Origin: Ignavibacteriales bacterium
GTDB taxonomy: Bacteria; Bacteroidota; Ignavibacteria; Ignavibacteriales; Melioribacteraceae
Direction of reading: 5' to 3'
NCBI GenBank assembly: GCA_020635275.1
Contig: JACKAA010000004.1
Location: 62,001 to 126,000 of the forward strand
Length of the DNA stretch: 64,000 nt
The position numbers and the translations under genes were made by a program. This document shows positions 51,876 to 59,633 of the stretch, piece by piece. Position 1 is the stretch's first letter. The number at the start of each line of letters is the position of its first letter. Below the pieces are notes generated by a model that made no database searches, was not told the origin of the DNA, and saw only the letters and a list, made by a program, of their open reading frames with translations.

Positions 51876-53741
51876 ATGAAAAATGAAATTTTATTGTTTT
51901 CATTTTTAGGATTATTGTTTTTTATTCACATAAAAACATATTCTCAAAATGAAGATAGTGTTAAAAATTATTGGCTTAAGCAAATTGAGATTAATGAAAA
52001 GAAAATTAATTTAGGTGAGCTTAATAATAAAATATCAAAAGATAATTTAGAGAATATTTTTGATAGAAATGGTTTTCACCTGATACGAAAAGGTGTATTT
52101 TTTGCTCAAGACATATATGTAGATGGACTTAAAAAAGGTGATTTAAATGTCGTAATTGATGGTGAAAGATATCATTCGGCATGCCCAAATAGAATGGATT
52201 CTCCATTAACCAGAATAAATCCATTAGATCTTGAAACAGTTGATTTAGTTAAAGGAAGTACTAATATACAGTCTGGCTTAGGCGGAGTTGTAATGTTTAA
52301 CAGATCTTTACCGAGTTCTAATTTGGGAATAAAAGCTGATTTATCAACAGTTGCCGGCTCGCAAAAAGGGATTGATTTTTCAACAAGCAGTGATTTTAAA
52401 AATCACAGAATTTCTTTAAGATATTCTAAAGGGTCGCCTTATAAAGATGGTGAAAATAACAGCTTTGCAGATAGTTATAATTTTAAAGAAAATTATGATT
52501 ATCAATTAGCAGAAATATCTTTTTTAGGTGGAGTTGAAAATATCGCATATGGCGGATCTTTTTCATATACCGATAATGTTTCTTTTCCATATTTACTAAT
52601 GGATGAAAGATACAACAGAGTTTTTAGTGCTCATTTACGTTATAATAAACACAAGGTTTATTTTAATTATACTGATCATATGATGGATAATGATTTGCGA
52701 ATTAACACAATGTTGATGAGAACTTCTGTAACAAATTTAACTATTGGTGCAATTGGTGATTTCTATGAAGTAGTTTATAGAAATTGGAATGCAGAAAACT
52801 TTTTCAAAAATCCAATGATAAATATTCAAAATGACTTAATGCCAGATGTTAGTAATTATATTTTGAATTTGTTTAAATCTTATGATTACAAAAATATTAG
52901 AATTCATGGGAAAGCCGGATTTTCTTATCAAACAGTTGGGAAAAAAGAACGAGAAGAATTTTATAAACAATATTTTAATGATGTAAAACTCGAAAGGTTT
53001 TTTCCAATTTTTAGTGCTGGAATTTCCTATTCTTCAATTATAAGCAATCATATGGGAACTGGAATAATGTTGGAAGTAAACAGTGAAAGTCCGGAAACAG
53101 AAAGTTTATTTATAGCAGTTAAAAAGCCTGGAACCAAACCTGCCTGGAGTGGTAATCCAAATTTGAATCAACCGATTAAAGCCGGCCTGAGAGGATTAAT
53201 CTCGTTTGATAAATTTAACTTAGAATTTTTTGCTGCTCAAGTTTGGGATTATAATAATTTGACAAATAAGAAAGTAAATGATTCTAGTATTCTTACTTTT
53301 GAAAATGTTGATGCTATATTAATTGGATCAAACCTAAATTTCTCAAATGAATTTATAGAATTTGGTGCATCATATACTTGGGCAAAAAATACGTCCAAAA
53401 ATTCAGCTTTGGCAGAAATATCTCCATTAAGTATAAGAACAAAATTACTGAGTCCGCAATTATATAATTTTATTGGATTTGTTGAACATACATACAACGA
53501 TGCACAATTAAGAATTGATGAAACATTAAATGAATCAACAACAGCTGCATGGAATAAATTAGATATTGGAATTAGTTATTTATGGTCAAGCGTTAATTTG
53601 TCTCTTGAAGTTGAAAATTTACTTAATACTAATTATTATCAGCATTTATCATATTTAAGAGATCCTTTTTCATCGGGCAGCAGGGTGTTTGAACCCGGAA
53701 GAACTTTTAGAATTACATTTAAAACCTCGCAGCTTTTCTAA
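51876..53741 (+). CDS. TonB-dependent receptor, copper-receptor-like
   Basis: Outer-membrane receptor of 621 residues. After a signal peptide (about 1-24) comes a plug domain (about 40-150: FFAQDIYVDGLKKGDLNVVI, GERYHSACPNRMDSP, VDLVKGSTNIQSGLGGVVMF) and a barrel, with an aromatic-type end (TFRITFKTSQLF). The plug holds His100, Cys103 and Met107 in the wording HSACPNRMDSP, which resembles the HxxCPNxMDPP-type site of copper receptors (OprC/NosA group). So copper import or delivery is likely. It lacks the extra N-terminal regulatory domain of the receptor at 46232. Next come a hairpin and a cation exporter. Confidence 0.78.
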   Translation: MKNEILLFSFLGLLFFIHIKTYSQNEDSVKNYWLKQIEINEKKINLGELNNKISKDNLENIFDRNGFHLIRKGVFFAQDIYVDGLKKGDLNVVIDGERYHSACPNRMDSPLTRINPLDLETVDLVKGSTNIQSGLGGVVMFNRSLPSSNLGIKADLSTVAGSQKGIDFSTSSDFKNHRISLRYSKGSPYKDGENNSFADSYNFKENYDYQLAEISFLGGVENIAYGGSFSYTDNVSFPYLLMDERYNRVFSAHLRYNKHKVYFNYTDHMMDNDLRINTMLMRTSVTNLTIGAIGDFYEVVYRNWNAENFFKNPMINIQNDLMPDVSNYILNLFKSYDYKNIRIHGKAGFSYQTVGKKEREEFYKQYFNDVKLERFFPIFSAGISYSSIISNHMGTGIMLEVNSESPETESLFIAVKKPGTKPAWSGNPNLNQPIKAGLRGLISFDKFNLEFFAAQVWDYNNLTNKKVNDSSILTFENVDAILIGSNLNFSNEFIEFGASYTWAKNTSKNSALAEISPLSIRTKLLSPQLYNFIGFVEHTYNDAQLRIDETLNESTTAAWNKLDIGISYLWSSVNLSLEVENLLNTNYYQHLSYLRDPFSSGSRVFEPGRTFRITFKTSQLF

Positions 53742-53750
53742 TCTATTAAT

Positions 53751-53784
53751 CATGCTGTGAAATATTTTATTATTTTGCAGCATG
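53751..53784. other. Long hairpin between the copper-type receptor and the cation exporter
   Basis: CATGCTG (53751-53757) and CAGCATG (53778-53784) are perfect arms that extend inward as AAATA/TATTT through two G-U pairs, giving a 14-bp stem with a 6-base loop. No T-run follows on the plus strand, so this is more likely an operator or RNA control hairpin than a terminator. Confidence 0.5.
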
Positions 53785-53806
53785 AATTATAACTATTAAA
53801 TATATT

Positions 53807-54694
53807 ATGTCACATGATCACAACCATCATCATCACATTGATGGAAATTACAATAATAAATTCAAAATTGGAGTTGCTCTTAATTTAGCATTTGTCCTAA
53901 TTGAGTTCATTTTTGGTATTCTCAATGATTCTCTTGCCTTAATTGCAGATGCCGGTCACAATTTAAGTGATATAATAGGATTGCTGATAGCTTGGGGAGC
54001 AAGTTATTTAGTTTTAAAGAAACCTACAAAAAATTTCACTTATGGATTTAAAAAATCATCAATTCTAGCTGCTCAAATAAATGCACTAATTCTTTTAGTA
54101 GCAATTGGAATAATAATTTGGGAAGCTGTTGATCGAATAAAATCACCTCCGGAAGTGAATGGTGAAATATTAATGATTGTTGCTGGCATTGGAGTTATAA
54201 TTAATGGCATCACAACATATCTTTTTTTATCCGGAAAGGATACGGATCTTAACATAAAAGGAGCATATTTGCATATGTTAGCCGATACCTTGATTTCATT
54301 AGGTGTTGTTTTATCCGGTTTTATTATTTATATGACAAATATAAGTTTAATAGATCCTATAATTAGTATTGTTATAGCAATAATTATTCTTTGGGGAACT
54401 TGGGGTTTATTAACTGAGGCAACAAAATTGTCATTAGATGCAGTCCCTCAATCAATTGATTTGGAAAAAATTCGCAAATATATACAAAGCATATCTCAAA
54501 TAAATGAAATTCATGATCTGCATGTTTGGGCTTTAAGTACAACAGAAAATGCTTTAACAATGCATATTATTGTGGAGAAAAAAGAAAATGAAGATAGTCT
54601 TATTAAAAAAATTAATCATCATCTAAAATCAGAATTTAACATTACTCACACTACAATTCAGATTGAAGAAATAAAATGTGAAAGCGGTTGTTAA
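53807..54694 (+). CDS. Cation diffusion facilitator exporter (CzcD/ZitB-like)
   Basis: Inner-membrane metal exporter of 295 residues in the CDF family. A His-rich start (SHDHNHHHHID) is followed by six helices and a C-terminal cytoplasmic domain (about 205-295). Transport-site residues lie in ALIADAGHNLSD (HxxxD in helix II) and HMLADTLISLG (helix V), the pattern for Zn2+/H+ exchange. FTYGFKKSSILAA is also conserved. It ends in ECESGC-like IKCESGC. It should export Zn2+ or a related divalent ion. ATG at 53807, placed after a hairpin and downstream of a copper-type receptor. Confidence 0.92.
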   Translation: MSHDHNHHHHIDGNYNNKFKIGVALNLAFVLIEFIFGILNDSLALIADAGHNLSDIIGLLIAWGASYLVLKKPTKNFTYGFKKSSILAAQINALILLVAIGIIIWEAVDRIKSPPEVNGEILMIVAGIGVIINGITTYLFLSGKDTDLNIKGAYLHMLADTLISLGVVLSGFIIYMTNISLIDPIISIVIAIIILWGTWGLLTEATKLSLDAVPQSIDLEKIRKYIQSISQINEIHDLHVWALSTTENALTMHIIVEKKENEDSLIKKINHHLKSEFNITHTTIQIEEIKCESGC

Positions 54695-54712
54695 ATAGAT
54701 AGGAATCACAAA

Positions 54713-55060
54713 ATGGATTTATCAAAAAAGAAATGCGTGCCTTGTGAAGGTTTTTCAGAACCTTTATCAATGGATGACGAAAATAAATATTTGGCACAAA
54801 TTAAAGGCTGGCAAATAAATAGAGATGATATTCATAAAATAAATAAAGAATACAATTTATTACATTTTAAGGATTCAATGAGTTTTGTAAATCAAATTGC
54901 CGATCTTGCCGAAAATGAAGGTCATCATCCAAATATTTTAATAATTTTTAATAAAGTTAATATTGAAATATTTACACATGCAATAAGTGGATTGAGCGAA
55001 AATGATTTTATTCTAGCTTATAAAATTGATGAAATCTTTGAATCGGAATATAAAATCTAA
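54713..55060 (+). CDS. 4a-hydroxytetrahydrobiopterin dehydratase (PCD)
   Basis: Pterin-4a-carbinolamine dehydratase of 115 residues. Key line is ENEGHHPNILIIFNKVNIEI, which has the catalytic paired His, plus GWQINRDDIHKINKEYNLLH at the start and HAISGLSENDFILAYKIDEI at the end. It recycles tetrahydropterin after aromatic hydroxylases, though many bacteria carry it without such an enzyme and it may have another role, such as molybdopterin-related. The N-terminus has a CVPCEGF segment. It follows the CDF gene by 18 bp, with AGATAGGA ribosome site; co-transcription is possible. No hydroxylase is in the window. Confidence 0.92.
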   Translation: MDLSKKKCVPCEGFSEPLSMDDENKYLAQIKGWQINRDDIHKINKEYNLLHFKDSMSFVNQIADLAENEGHHPNILIIFNKVNIEIFTHAISGLSENDFILAYKIDEIFESEYKI

Positions 55061-55063
55061 TTA

Positions 55064-55588
55064 CTAATTTATTTCAAGTTTTATTTTAGTAATATTTTGT
55101 TTTGGCTGAATAAGAATTGGCTGATCATTTGAGTTTGAGTAAATTTTATCTTTGGAAGGGTACAAGGTTATACTAAAATCAAAAAATTTATTCATCTGTT
55201 TAGAAAAAATAAAAATCTTATTGTAATTATCGTTATTAATTATTTTTCCAATATAATTGGATTTAAGATCAGTAAAAGTATCAGTTGTTATTGTCTTTGC
55301 TTCTTTTTCCGAGTCAGCTGCTAATACTAAATAATCAATATCAGATTTTCTTTTAATTTTCTCCAAAATAATTTCATTTGATTTAGTTTGTTTATCAATC
55401 TTTTTATAAATCTTATCAAGAATATCATCTGAAACTTCTTGTTCAACATTACTTTTTATTGATTGTAATAAATCAATTTGCGACTTATATTTTTCAAAAT
55501 TTAATTTTATAAAATCATATACTTTTTTATCCAAATCTTCTGGATAAAAAACAAATTTATATAAATCTTTTTCTGAGATGTTTTCCAT
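55064..55588 (-). CDS. Unknown protein, anti-sigma-like N-terminus
   Basis: A 174-residue soluble protein, not recognised. Its start MENISEKDLYKFVFYPEDLD resembles the opening of zinc-type anti-sigma factors (HISEEDLIKYxxxPEDLD in my memory of that group), but no HxxxCxxC zinc site is present. A lysine/glutamate-rich helical region (about 45-80) and a beta-rich C-terminal half (YLVLAADSEKEA, YIGKIINNDNYNKIFIF, KFFDFSITLYPS) follow. It lies downstream of the sigma-like gene (139 bp between) on the same strand, so the two could form a regulator pair; this is inference. It converges on the PCD gene with three bases between the stops. Confidence 0.55.
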   Translation of the reverse strand: MENISEKDLYKFVFYPEDLDKKVYDFIKLNFEKYKSQIDLLQSIKSNVEQEVSDDILDKIYKKIDKQTKSNEIILEKIKRKSDIDYLVLAADSEKEAKTITTDTFTDLKSNYIGKIINNDNYNKIFIFSKQMNKFFDFSITLYPSKDKIYSNSNDQPILIQPKQNITKIKLEIN

Positions 55589-55727
55589 AAGTATAGAAAA
55601 AATAAATAATTATCTATTCTTTTACAATGATAAATTATAAATTTTATTAAAAGAACCTTTACTTGTGATATTATTCATACTAATTGTATTATTTACAGAC
55701 ATTTGTGAAAAAAATTGCAGATATTTA

Positions 55728-56717
55728 TTAAAAATTAATGTCTTTAGTAAGATTTGTTTTAAAACGTGTTAGCAGATAATTCATAATATGATGATATTTT
55801 GAATAAAAAATTTCTCGTGATATGGTCTTATTTTTATCATTTATATAAAAATATAAACTGTCATGCATTCCGCCGTTCAGCATATCTTTTGAAATAGATT
55901 TAAAAGCTGCATAAATCATTTCAGCTTCTTTATCTTCAAGTTTATTTTTTGTTACATAATAAACATCCAGTTTTTCCTTCACATCAGATAAACTGGTTTT
56001 AATAACTTCAGTAAGAGAAATCTCATCAATAGTATGAGCTGAATTTTCATTTGGAGATTGAAACATTTTGGTATGGAAATATTTAATTCTCTTTACAAGC
56101 AGATTTAAAGGTATTGCCGGGTAGTAATTTGTTTCATTAATAATATATTCAAAAAGACTATTAAAAAGTTCGGATTGTTTTAAACCAAATAAATATTCTG
56201 GAATTAAATTAAAATTATCTTCATCAATAATTTCACCAAAAGGTTGTGTATTTGAATCTTTAACAATTAATACCGTTCCAAAATATCTAAGTTTTTTATA
56301 AGGGTTATTTCTTATACAAATATTTAAAGTTTTTAAGATTTTTTCAAAAATCGGATCTCGCTCCTTCAAAATTTTAGTAAATGTCTGATCAACTCTTCTC
56401 CAAATAATCCGGGAAAGGAAATAATCAGCTTCCGATGCAGATTCAATTTTATCATTCCATTTTTCCAATGATCTTTTTAATCCTAATTTACCATCTGGAT
56501 TTTTAACAAAAAGGGGAATAATTGAATCCATTGCTAAATCTTGAAGATTGCTTTCTTGGCTTCGTATACTATTAAAAAAGAATTTGTACTTTGCTTTAAT
56601 AAATGAAAGAGATAGTAGGTATGATTTCTTTATTATAAAATTAAGCTCTTCTCTGTTTAGTTCTGAGGTTTCAATTTTTTTTAGAAGTTGAACAATACAA
56701 TAGTCAAATGAATTCAT
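55728..56717 (-). CDS. Unknown protein, divergent sigma-factor-like
   Basis: A 329-residue soluble helical protein of unknown family. The N-terminal third (SYLLSLSFIKAKYKFFF, then NLQDLAMDSIIPLF) is laid out like sigma-70 region 2 (core-binding helices followed by an acidic DLxxD segment), and the C-terminal end (NKTISREIFYSKYHHIMNYLL) resembles a region-4 or LuxR-like HTH. The middle (about 110-230) has no match I know. No signal peptide. A large divergent sigma or DNA-binding regulator is a reasonable guess, no more. The start is ATG at 56717, with a 320-bp non-coding region upstream. Confidence 0.55.
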   Translation of the reverse strand: MNSFDYCIVQLLKKIETSELNREELNFIIKKSYLLSLSFIKAKYKFFFNSIRSQESNLQDLAMDSIIPLFVKNPDGKLGLKRSLEKWNDKIESASEADYFLSRIIWRRVDQTFTKILKERDPIFEKILKTLNICIRNNPYKKLRYFGTVLIVKDSNTQPFGEIIDEDNFNLIPEYLFGLKQSELFNSLFEYIINETNYYPAIPLNLLVKRIKYFHTKMFQSPNENSAHTIDEISLTEVIKTSLSDVKEKLDVYYVTKNKLEDKEAEMIYAAFKSISKDMLNGGMHDSLYFYINDKNKTISREIFYSKYHHIMNYLLTRFKTNLTKDINF

Positions 56718-57037
56718 TCAGTAAAAGATTAAGTTTAATTTATTTTACATAAATACTAAAAAAATAGAAAATAATTGTGACTTAAATCAATAAATATGCT
56801 TTAATTCCGAACAAAAATGTATTTAAAATATACATTACGAAAAAGAACTTTTTTAATTTAGCAAATATTAATTAAATATGAAATAGTCTTTATATATAGT
56901 ATTTAGAATTTATTATGTACTTTCTAGTAGAGTGTTGAATAAGTAAAAAATAAAACAATTTAAACTTTATTTCACTTGCTAATTATTATTAAAATACGTT
57001 TTTTGTCATTGATAAGTAAATAACATTTTGTAACATC
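56718..57037. other. Divergent intergenic region (320 bp)
   Basis: No gene is seen. It separates the divergent sigma-like gene and the sigma54 activator gene and should hold both promoters. It contains an imperfect CRP-like site TTGTGA-N6-TCAATA near 56775-56792, and long AT-rich stretches. No clear -24/-12 sigma54 promoter or strong hairpin is visible, so the activator gene is probably read by another sigma factor. Confidence 0.5.
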
Positions 57038-58387
57038 ATGCAAAGGAAACAGCATAAAAATTCTTTAACAAGAGATTATGCAGAAATTATATTAGATTGT
57101 GTTGCGGATGGTGTATTTACTGTTGATAATAAATTAATTATTACCTACTTCAATAAAGCCGCAGAAAGAATTTCCGGAATTTCTAAATCAAAAGCAATTG
57201 GTCAATTCTGTTTTGATGTTCTAAAATCAAATATTTGTGAAACTGAATGTCCGATCAGATTTTCTTTTTCTACAGGTAAAGAAATTATTGATAAGCATAA
57301 AAATATTTTACGAGTCGACGGTAAAAAAATTCCAATTACAATTAGTGCATCAATACTGAAAGACAAAAATGGTAAAATGATAGGTGGAGTAGAAACTTTT
57401 AGGGATTTATCAAAAATTGAAGCACTTGAAAAGGCAATCCATAAACAATATACCTTTGAGGATATAATTTCTAAAAATCATAAAGTAAGACAGATATTTA
57501 ATATTTTGCCCAATATTGCAGAAAGTGATTCTTCAGTTCTAATACAAGGAGAAAGCGGTACCGGAAAAGAATTATTTGCCAGAGCTTTACACAATTTAAG
57601 CCATAGAAAAAATGGACCATTTATAGCTGTAAATTGCGGAGCATTGCCTGATAATTTACTTGAATCGGAATTATTTGGTTATGTAAAAGGAGCATTTACT
57701 GATGCAAAAAAAAATAAGCCCGGTAGATTTGAATTAGCCAATGGAGGAAGTATTTTTTTAGATGAAATTGATAGCATGCCAATTTCAACTCAAGTAAAAT
57801 TATTACGAGTTTTGCAAGAAAAAGAATTTGAACCTTTGGGAGCAACCCATTCAATAAAAAGCAATGTGAGAATAATTTCTGCTACAAAATTTGATCTTAA
57901 TAGATTAGTACAAGAGAAAAAATTCAGAGATGATTTATTTTACAGATTAGATGTTGTAAAAATTGAAATTCCGACCTTAAAAGAAAGAAAGGATGATATT
58001 CCTTTACTTGTTCAACATTTTATTGAAAAATTTAACCATCACATGCATAAATCAATTATTAAAGTTTCAGATGAAGTAATGAAAATATTATTAAATCTAA
58101 ATTTTGAAGGAAATGTTAGACAGCTTGAAAATATAATTGAACATGCTTTTGTAATGTGTCAATCAGAAGAAATTACAATTGAACATTTACCAACTGAATT
58201 AATTGAATCAAACAAAGAAGAAAAAAAAGAATCAAAATTTCCGGTTCCATTAAAGGAATCTGAACGCAGCATTATTATTAAAACGCTTGATAAAAATCAT
58301 TGGAACACTTTGCAGACTTCTATAGACCTCAAAATTCACCGCTCCACATTGTGGAGAAAAATGAAAAAATATGACCTCTTTAATTAA
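57038..58387 (+). CDS. PAS-domain sigma54-dependent transcriptional activator
   Basis: Enhancer-binding protein of 449 residues. A PAS domain (about 12-125: DCVADGVFTVDNKLIITYFN, with a cysteine group SNICETECPIRF) is followed by the AAA+ domain (about 145-375) with Walker A GESGTGKE, the GAFTDA sigma54-contact loop, Walker B SIFLDEID and the arginine finger region FRDDLFYRLDVV. A Fis-type HTH ends the protein (NHWNTLQTSIDLKIHRSTLW). The Cys motif in the PAS domain (CxxxCP) suits a redox or iron-sulfur signal. Two TTGC-N6-GCAA sites and a sigma54 promoter lie just downstream, so this protein almost certainly drives the gene at 58539. Confidence 0.93.
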   Translation: MQRKQHKNSLTRDYAEIILDCVADGVFTVDNKLIITYFNKAAERISGISKSKAIGQFCFDVLKSNICETECPIRFSFSTGKEIIDKHKNILRVDGKKIPITISASILKDKNGKMIGGVETFRDLSKIEALEKAIHKQYTFEDIISKNHKVRQIFNILPNIAESDSSVLIQGESGTGKELFARALHNLSHRKNGPFIAVNCGALPDNLLESELFGYVKGAFTDAKKNKPGRFELANGGSIFLDEIDSMPISTQVKLLRVLQEKEFEPLGATHSIKSNVRIISATKFDLNRLVQEKKFRDDLFYRLDVVKIEIPTLKERKDDIPLLVQHFIEKFNHHMHKSIIKVSDEVMKILLNLNFEGNVRQLENIIEHAFVMCQSEEITIEHLPTELIESNKEEKKESKFPVPLKESERSIIIKTLDKNHWNTLQTSIDLKIHRSTLWRKMKKYDLFN

Positions 58388-58389
58388 AG

Positions 58390-58433
58390 TTGCAATATTG
58401 CAAAAATCTTTGCACTCAGTTGCATTTCCGCAA
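58390..58433. promoter_or_regulatory. Upstream activator sites for the sigma54 regulator
   Basis: Two TTGC-N6-GCAA copies: TTGCAATATTGCAA (58390-58403, perfect palindrome) and TTGCATTTCCGCAA (58420-58433), starting 30 bp apart, so on the same helix face. A third, looser TTGCA half-site lies between (58410-58424). They start three bases after the stop of the activator gene and 60-105 bp before the sigma54 promoter. This is the usual layout for an enhancer-binding protein. Confidence 0.7.
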
Positions 58434-58493
58434 ATTTTGGAATACTTAAAACTCTAAAAAAATAGTTTAGGCAAGTTTTTTACAAGTAGTACA

Positions 58494-58510
58494 TTGGCTT
58501 ACATTTTGCT
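58494..58510 (+). promoter_or_regulatory. Sigma54 (-24/-12) promoter
   Basis: TTGGCTTACATTTTGCT has GG (58496-58497) and GC (58508-58509) separated by exactly ten bases, and matches the -24/-12 consensus TGGC-N8-TTGC-like form (TTGGC..TTGCT). It is 28 bp before the start of the NifX-like gene and 60 bp after the second activator site. Confidence 0.75.
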
Positions 58511-58538
58511 CATGTATAATTAATTATAAAACAGTTTT

Positions 58539-58862
58539 ATGAAAACAATTTTAATACCGGTTTTTGAAAATAGAATATCTTCAAGGTTAGATTGCACAGA
58601 AAATTTTCAAATTATTAAGACTGAGGAAAAGAATATTACAAAAAGTGAAATAATTAAAATAGTAGCTAAAAATCCTATTGAAAAGCTAAATGCAATAAAA
58701 TCATTAAACCCTAGTACAATAATTTGTAATGGATTGACTGATTTTTATAAAGAAGAATTAATTAAAAATAATATTGAAATAATAGCTTGGATTCATGGAA
58801 ATATTGATGAAATAATTTACAGTTTCTTAAACGGAAAATTGAAAAGTAAAATTGAACTTTAA
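58539..58862 (+). CDS. NifX/NifB-type FeMo-cofactor-binding-like small protein
   Basis: Protein of 107 residues with the fold of the dinitrogenase iron-molybdenum cofactor biosynthesis family (NifX, NifB C-terminus, MTH1175-type). Opening MKTILIPVFENRISSRLDCT and ICNGLTDFYKEELIKNNIEI, then IIAWIHGNIDEIIYSFLNGK, match the usual layout (strand, CG/NG turn, long helix, then the GxVDEVLxAYLxGxL end). No nif genes are nearby, so this is one of the many non-nitrogenase members, often linked to hydrogenase or iron-sulfur metabolism. It is the first gene after the sigma54 promoter and so the direct target of the PAS activator. Confidence 0.7.
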   Translation: MKTILIPVFENRISSRLDCTENFQIIKTEEKNITKSEIIKIVAKNPIEKLNAIKSLNPSTIICNGLTDFYKEELIKNNIEIIAWIHGNIDEIIYSFLNGKLKSKIEL

Positions 58863-58946
58863 AATTTGGTTGAATTATAATAACTGAGATTACATATGTA
58901 AAATTTTAGACAATAATACTTTATTGGAGTCTGAGGAGATGATAAG

Positions 58947-59612
58947 ATGGCACTAAATAAAAATCCCAAAATTGATATAAAAAGAAAATATACAAAATGC
59001 TGTGAAATCGGATTAATACTTGCTTTAATTATTACAATTGCAGCTTTCCTTTATTTCCCTGAAATTAAAAGAGCTGAACTTATAATTCCAGAATCGCAAG
59101 AATTGGTAGACATTGAAGATGTTAATATTACAAAACAAGAAAGTGCTCCGCCTCCTCCACCACAGCCTATAATTCCAATTGAAATTCCTACTGATGAAGT
59201 ATTAGAAGATATAATAATTGAAGATACTGAATTGGATATAACTGAAAATGTTGAAACTCTGCCTCCTCCGATTGTTGAAGAGAAAGAAGAAGAAGTTCAG
59301 CCAAATTTCTTTATAGCTGTTGAAGAAATGCCTGAACCAATTGGCGGAATTGAAGGAATTCAAAATAAAATTGTATATCCTGAAATTGCAAAAAGAGCAG
59401 GCATCCAAGGGAAAGTTTATATTCTTGCTTTTGTGGATGAATTTGGTGATGTAAAAAAAGTTGAAATTCTTAAAGGAATTGGTGCAGGCTGCGATGAAGC
59501 AGCAGTTAAAGCAGTTCTTCAAACAAAATTTAAACCTGGTAAACAAAGAGGCAAACCAGTAAAAGTTCAAGTTTCAATTCCAGTTAGATTTGTACTTAAT
59601 CCTAGTGTTTAA
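58947..59612 (+). CDS. tonB: TonB energy transducer
   Basis: TonB-type protein of 221 residues that couples the proton motive force of ExbBD to outer-membrane receptors. One N-terminal membrane helix (about 21-43: EIGLILALIITIAAFLYFPE), a Pro/Glu-rich periplasmic linker (about 60-125: SAPPPPPQPIIPIEIP) and a TonB_C domain (about 130-221: VYPEIAKRAGIQGKVYILAF and LKGIGAGCDEAAVKAVLQTK). Strong TGAGGAGAT site. It lies 84 bp after the NifX-like gene and may be part of the same sigma54 transcript. The outer-membrane receptors in this window are its likely clients; exbB and exbD are not seen here. Confidence 0.92.
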   Translation: MALNKNPKIDIKRKYTKCCEIGLILALIITIAAFLYFPEIKRAELIIPESQELVDIEDVNITKQESAPPPPPQPIIPIEIPTDEVLEDIIIEDTELDITENVETLPPPIVEEKEEEVQPNFFIAVEEMPEPIGGIEGIQNKIVYPEIAKRAGIQGKVYILAFVDEFGDVKKVEILKGIGAGCDEAAVKAVLQTKFKPGKQRGKPVKVQVSIPVRFVLNPSV

Positions 59613-59633
59613 TAACAAAACAGTAGGTGAGCT

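Noticed and set aside
56775..56792. CRP-like box TTGTGA-N6-TCAATA
   Set aside because: The right arm has several mismatches to TCACAA; kept only as a remark on the intergenic region.
59202..59570. Minus-strand open frame of 122 codons inside tonB
   Set aside because: It is very rich in Phe, Asn and Cys, a common artefact of the opposite strand of the Lys/Glu-rich tonB sequence.
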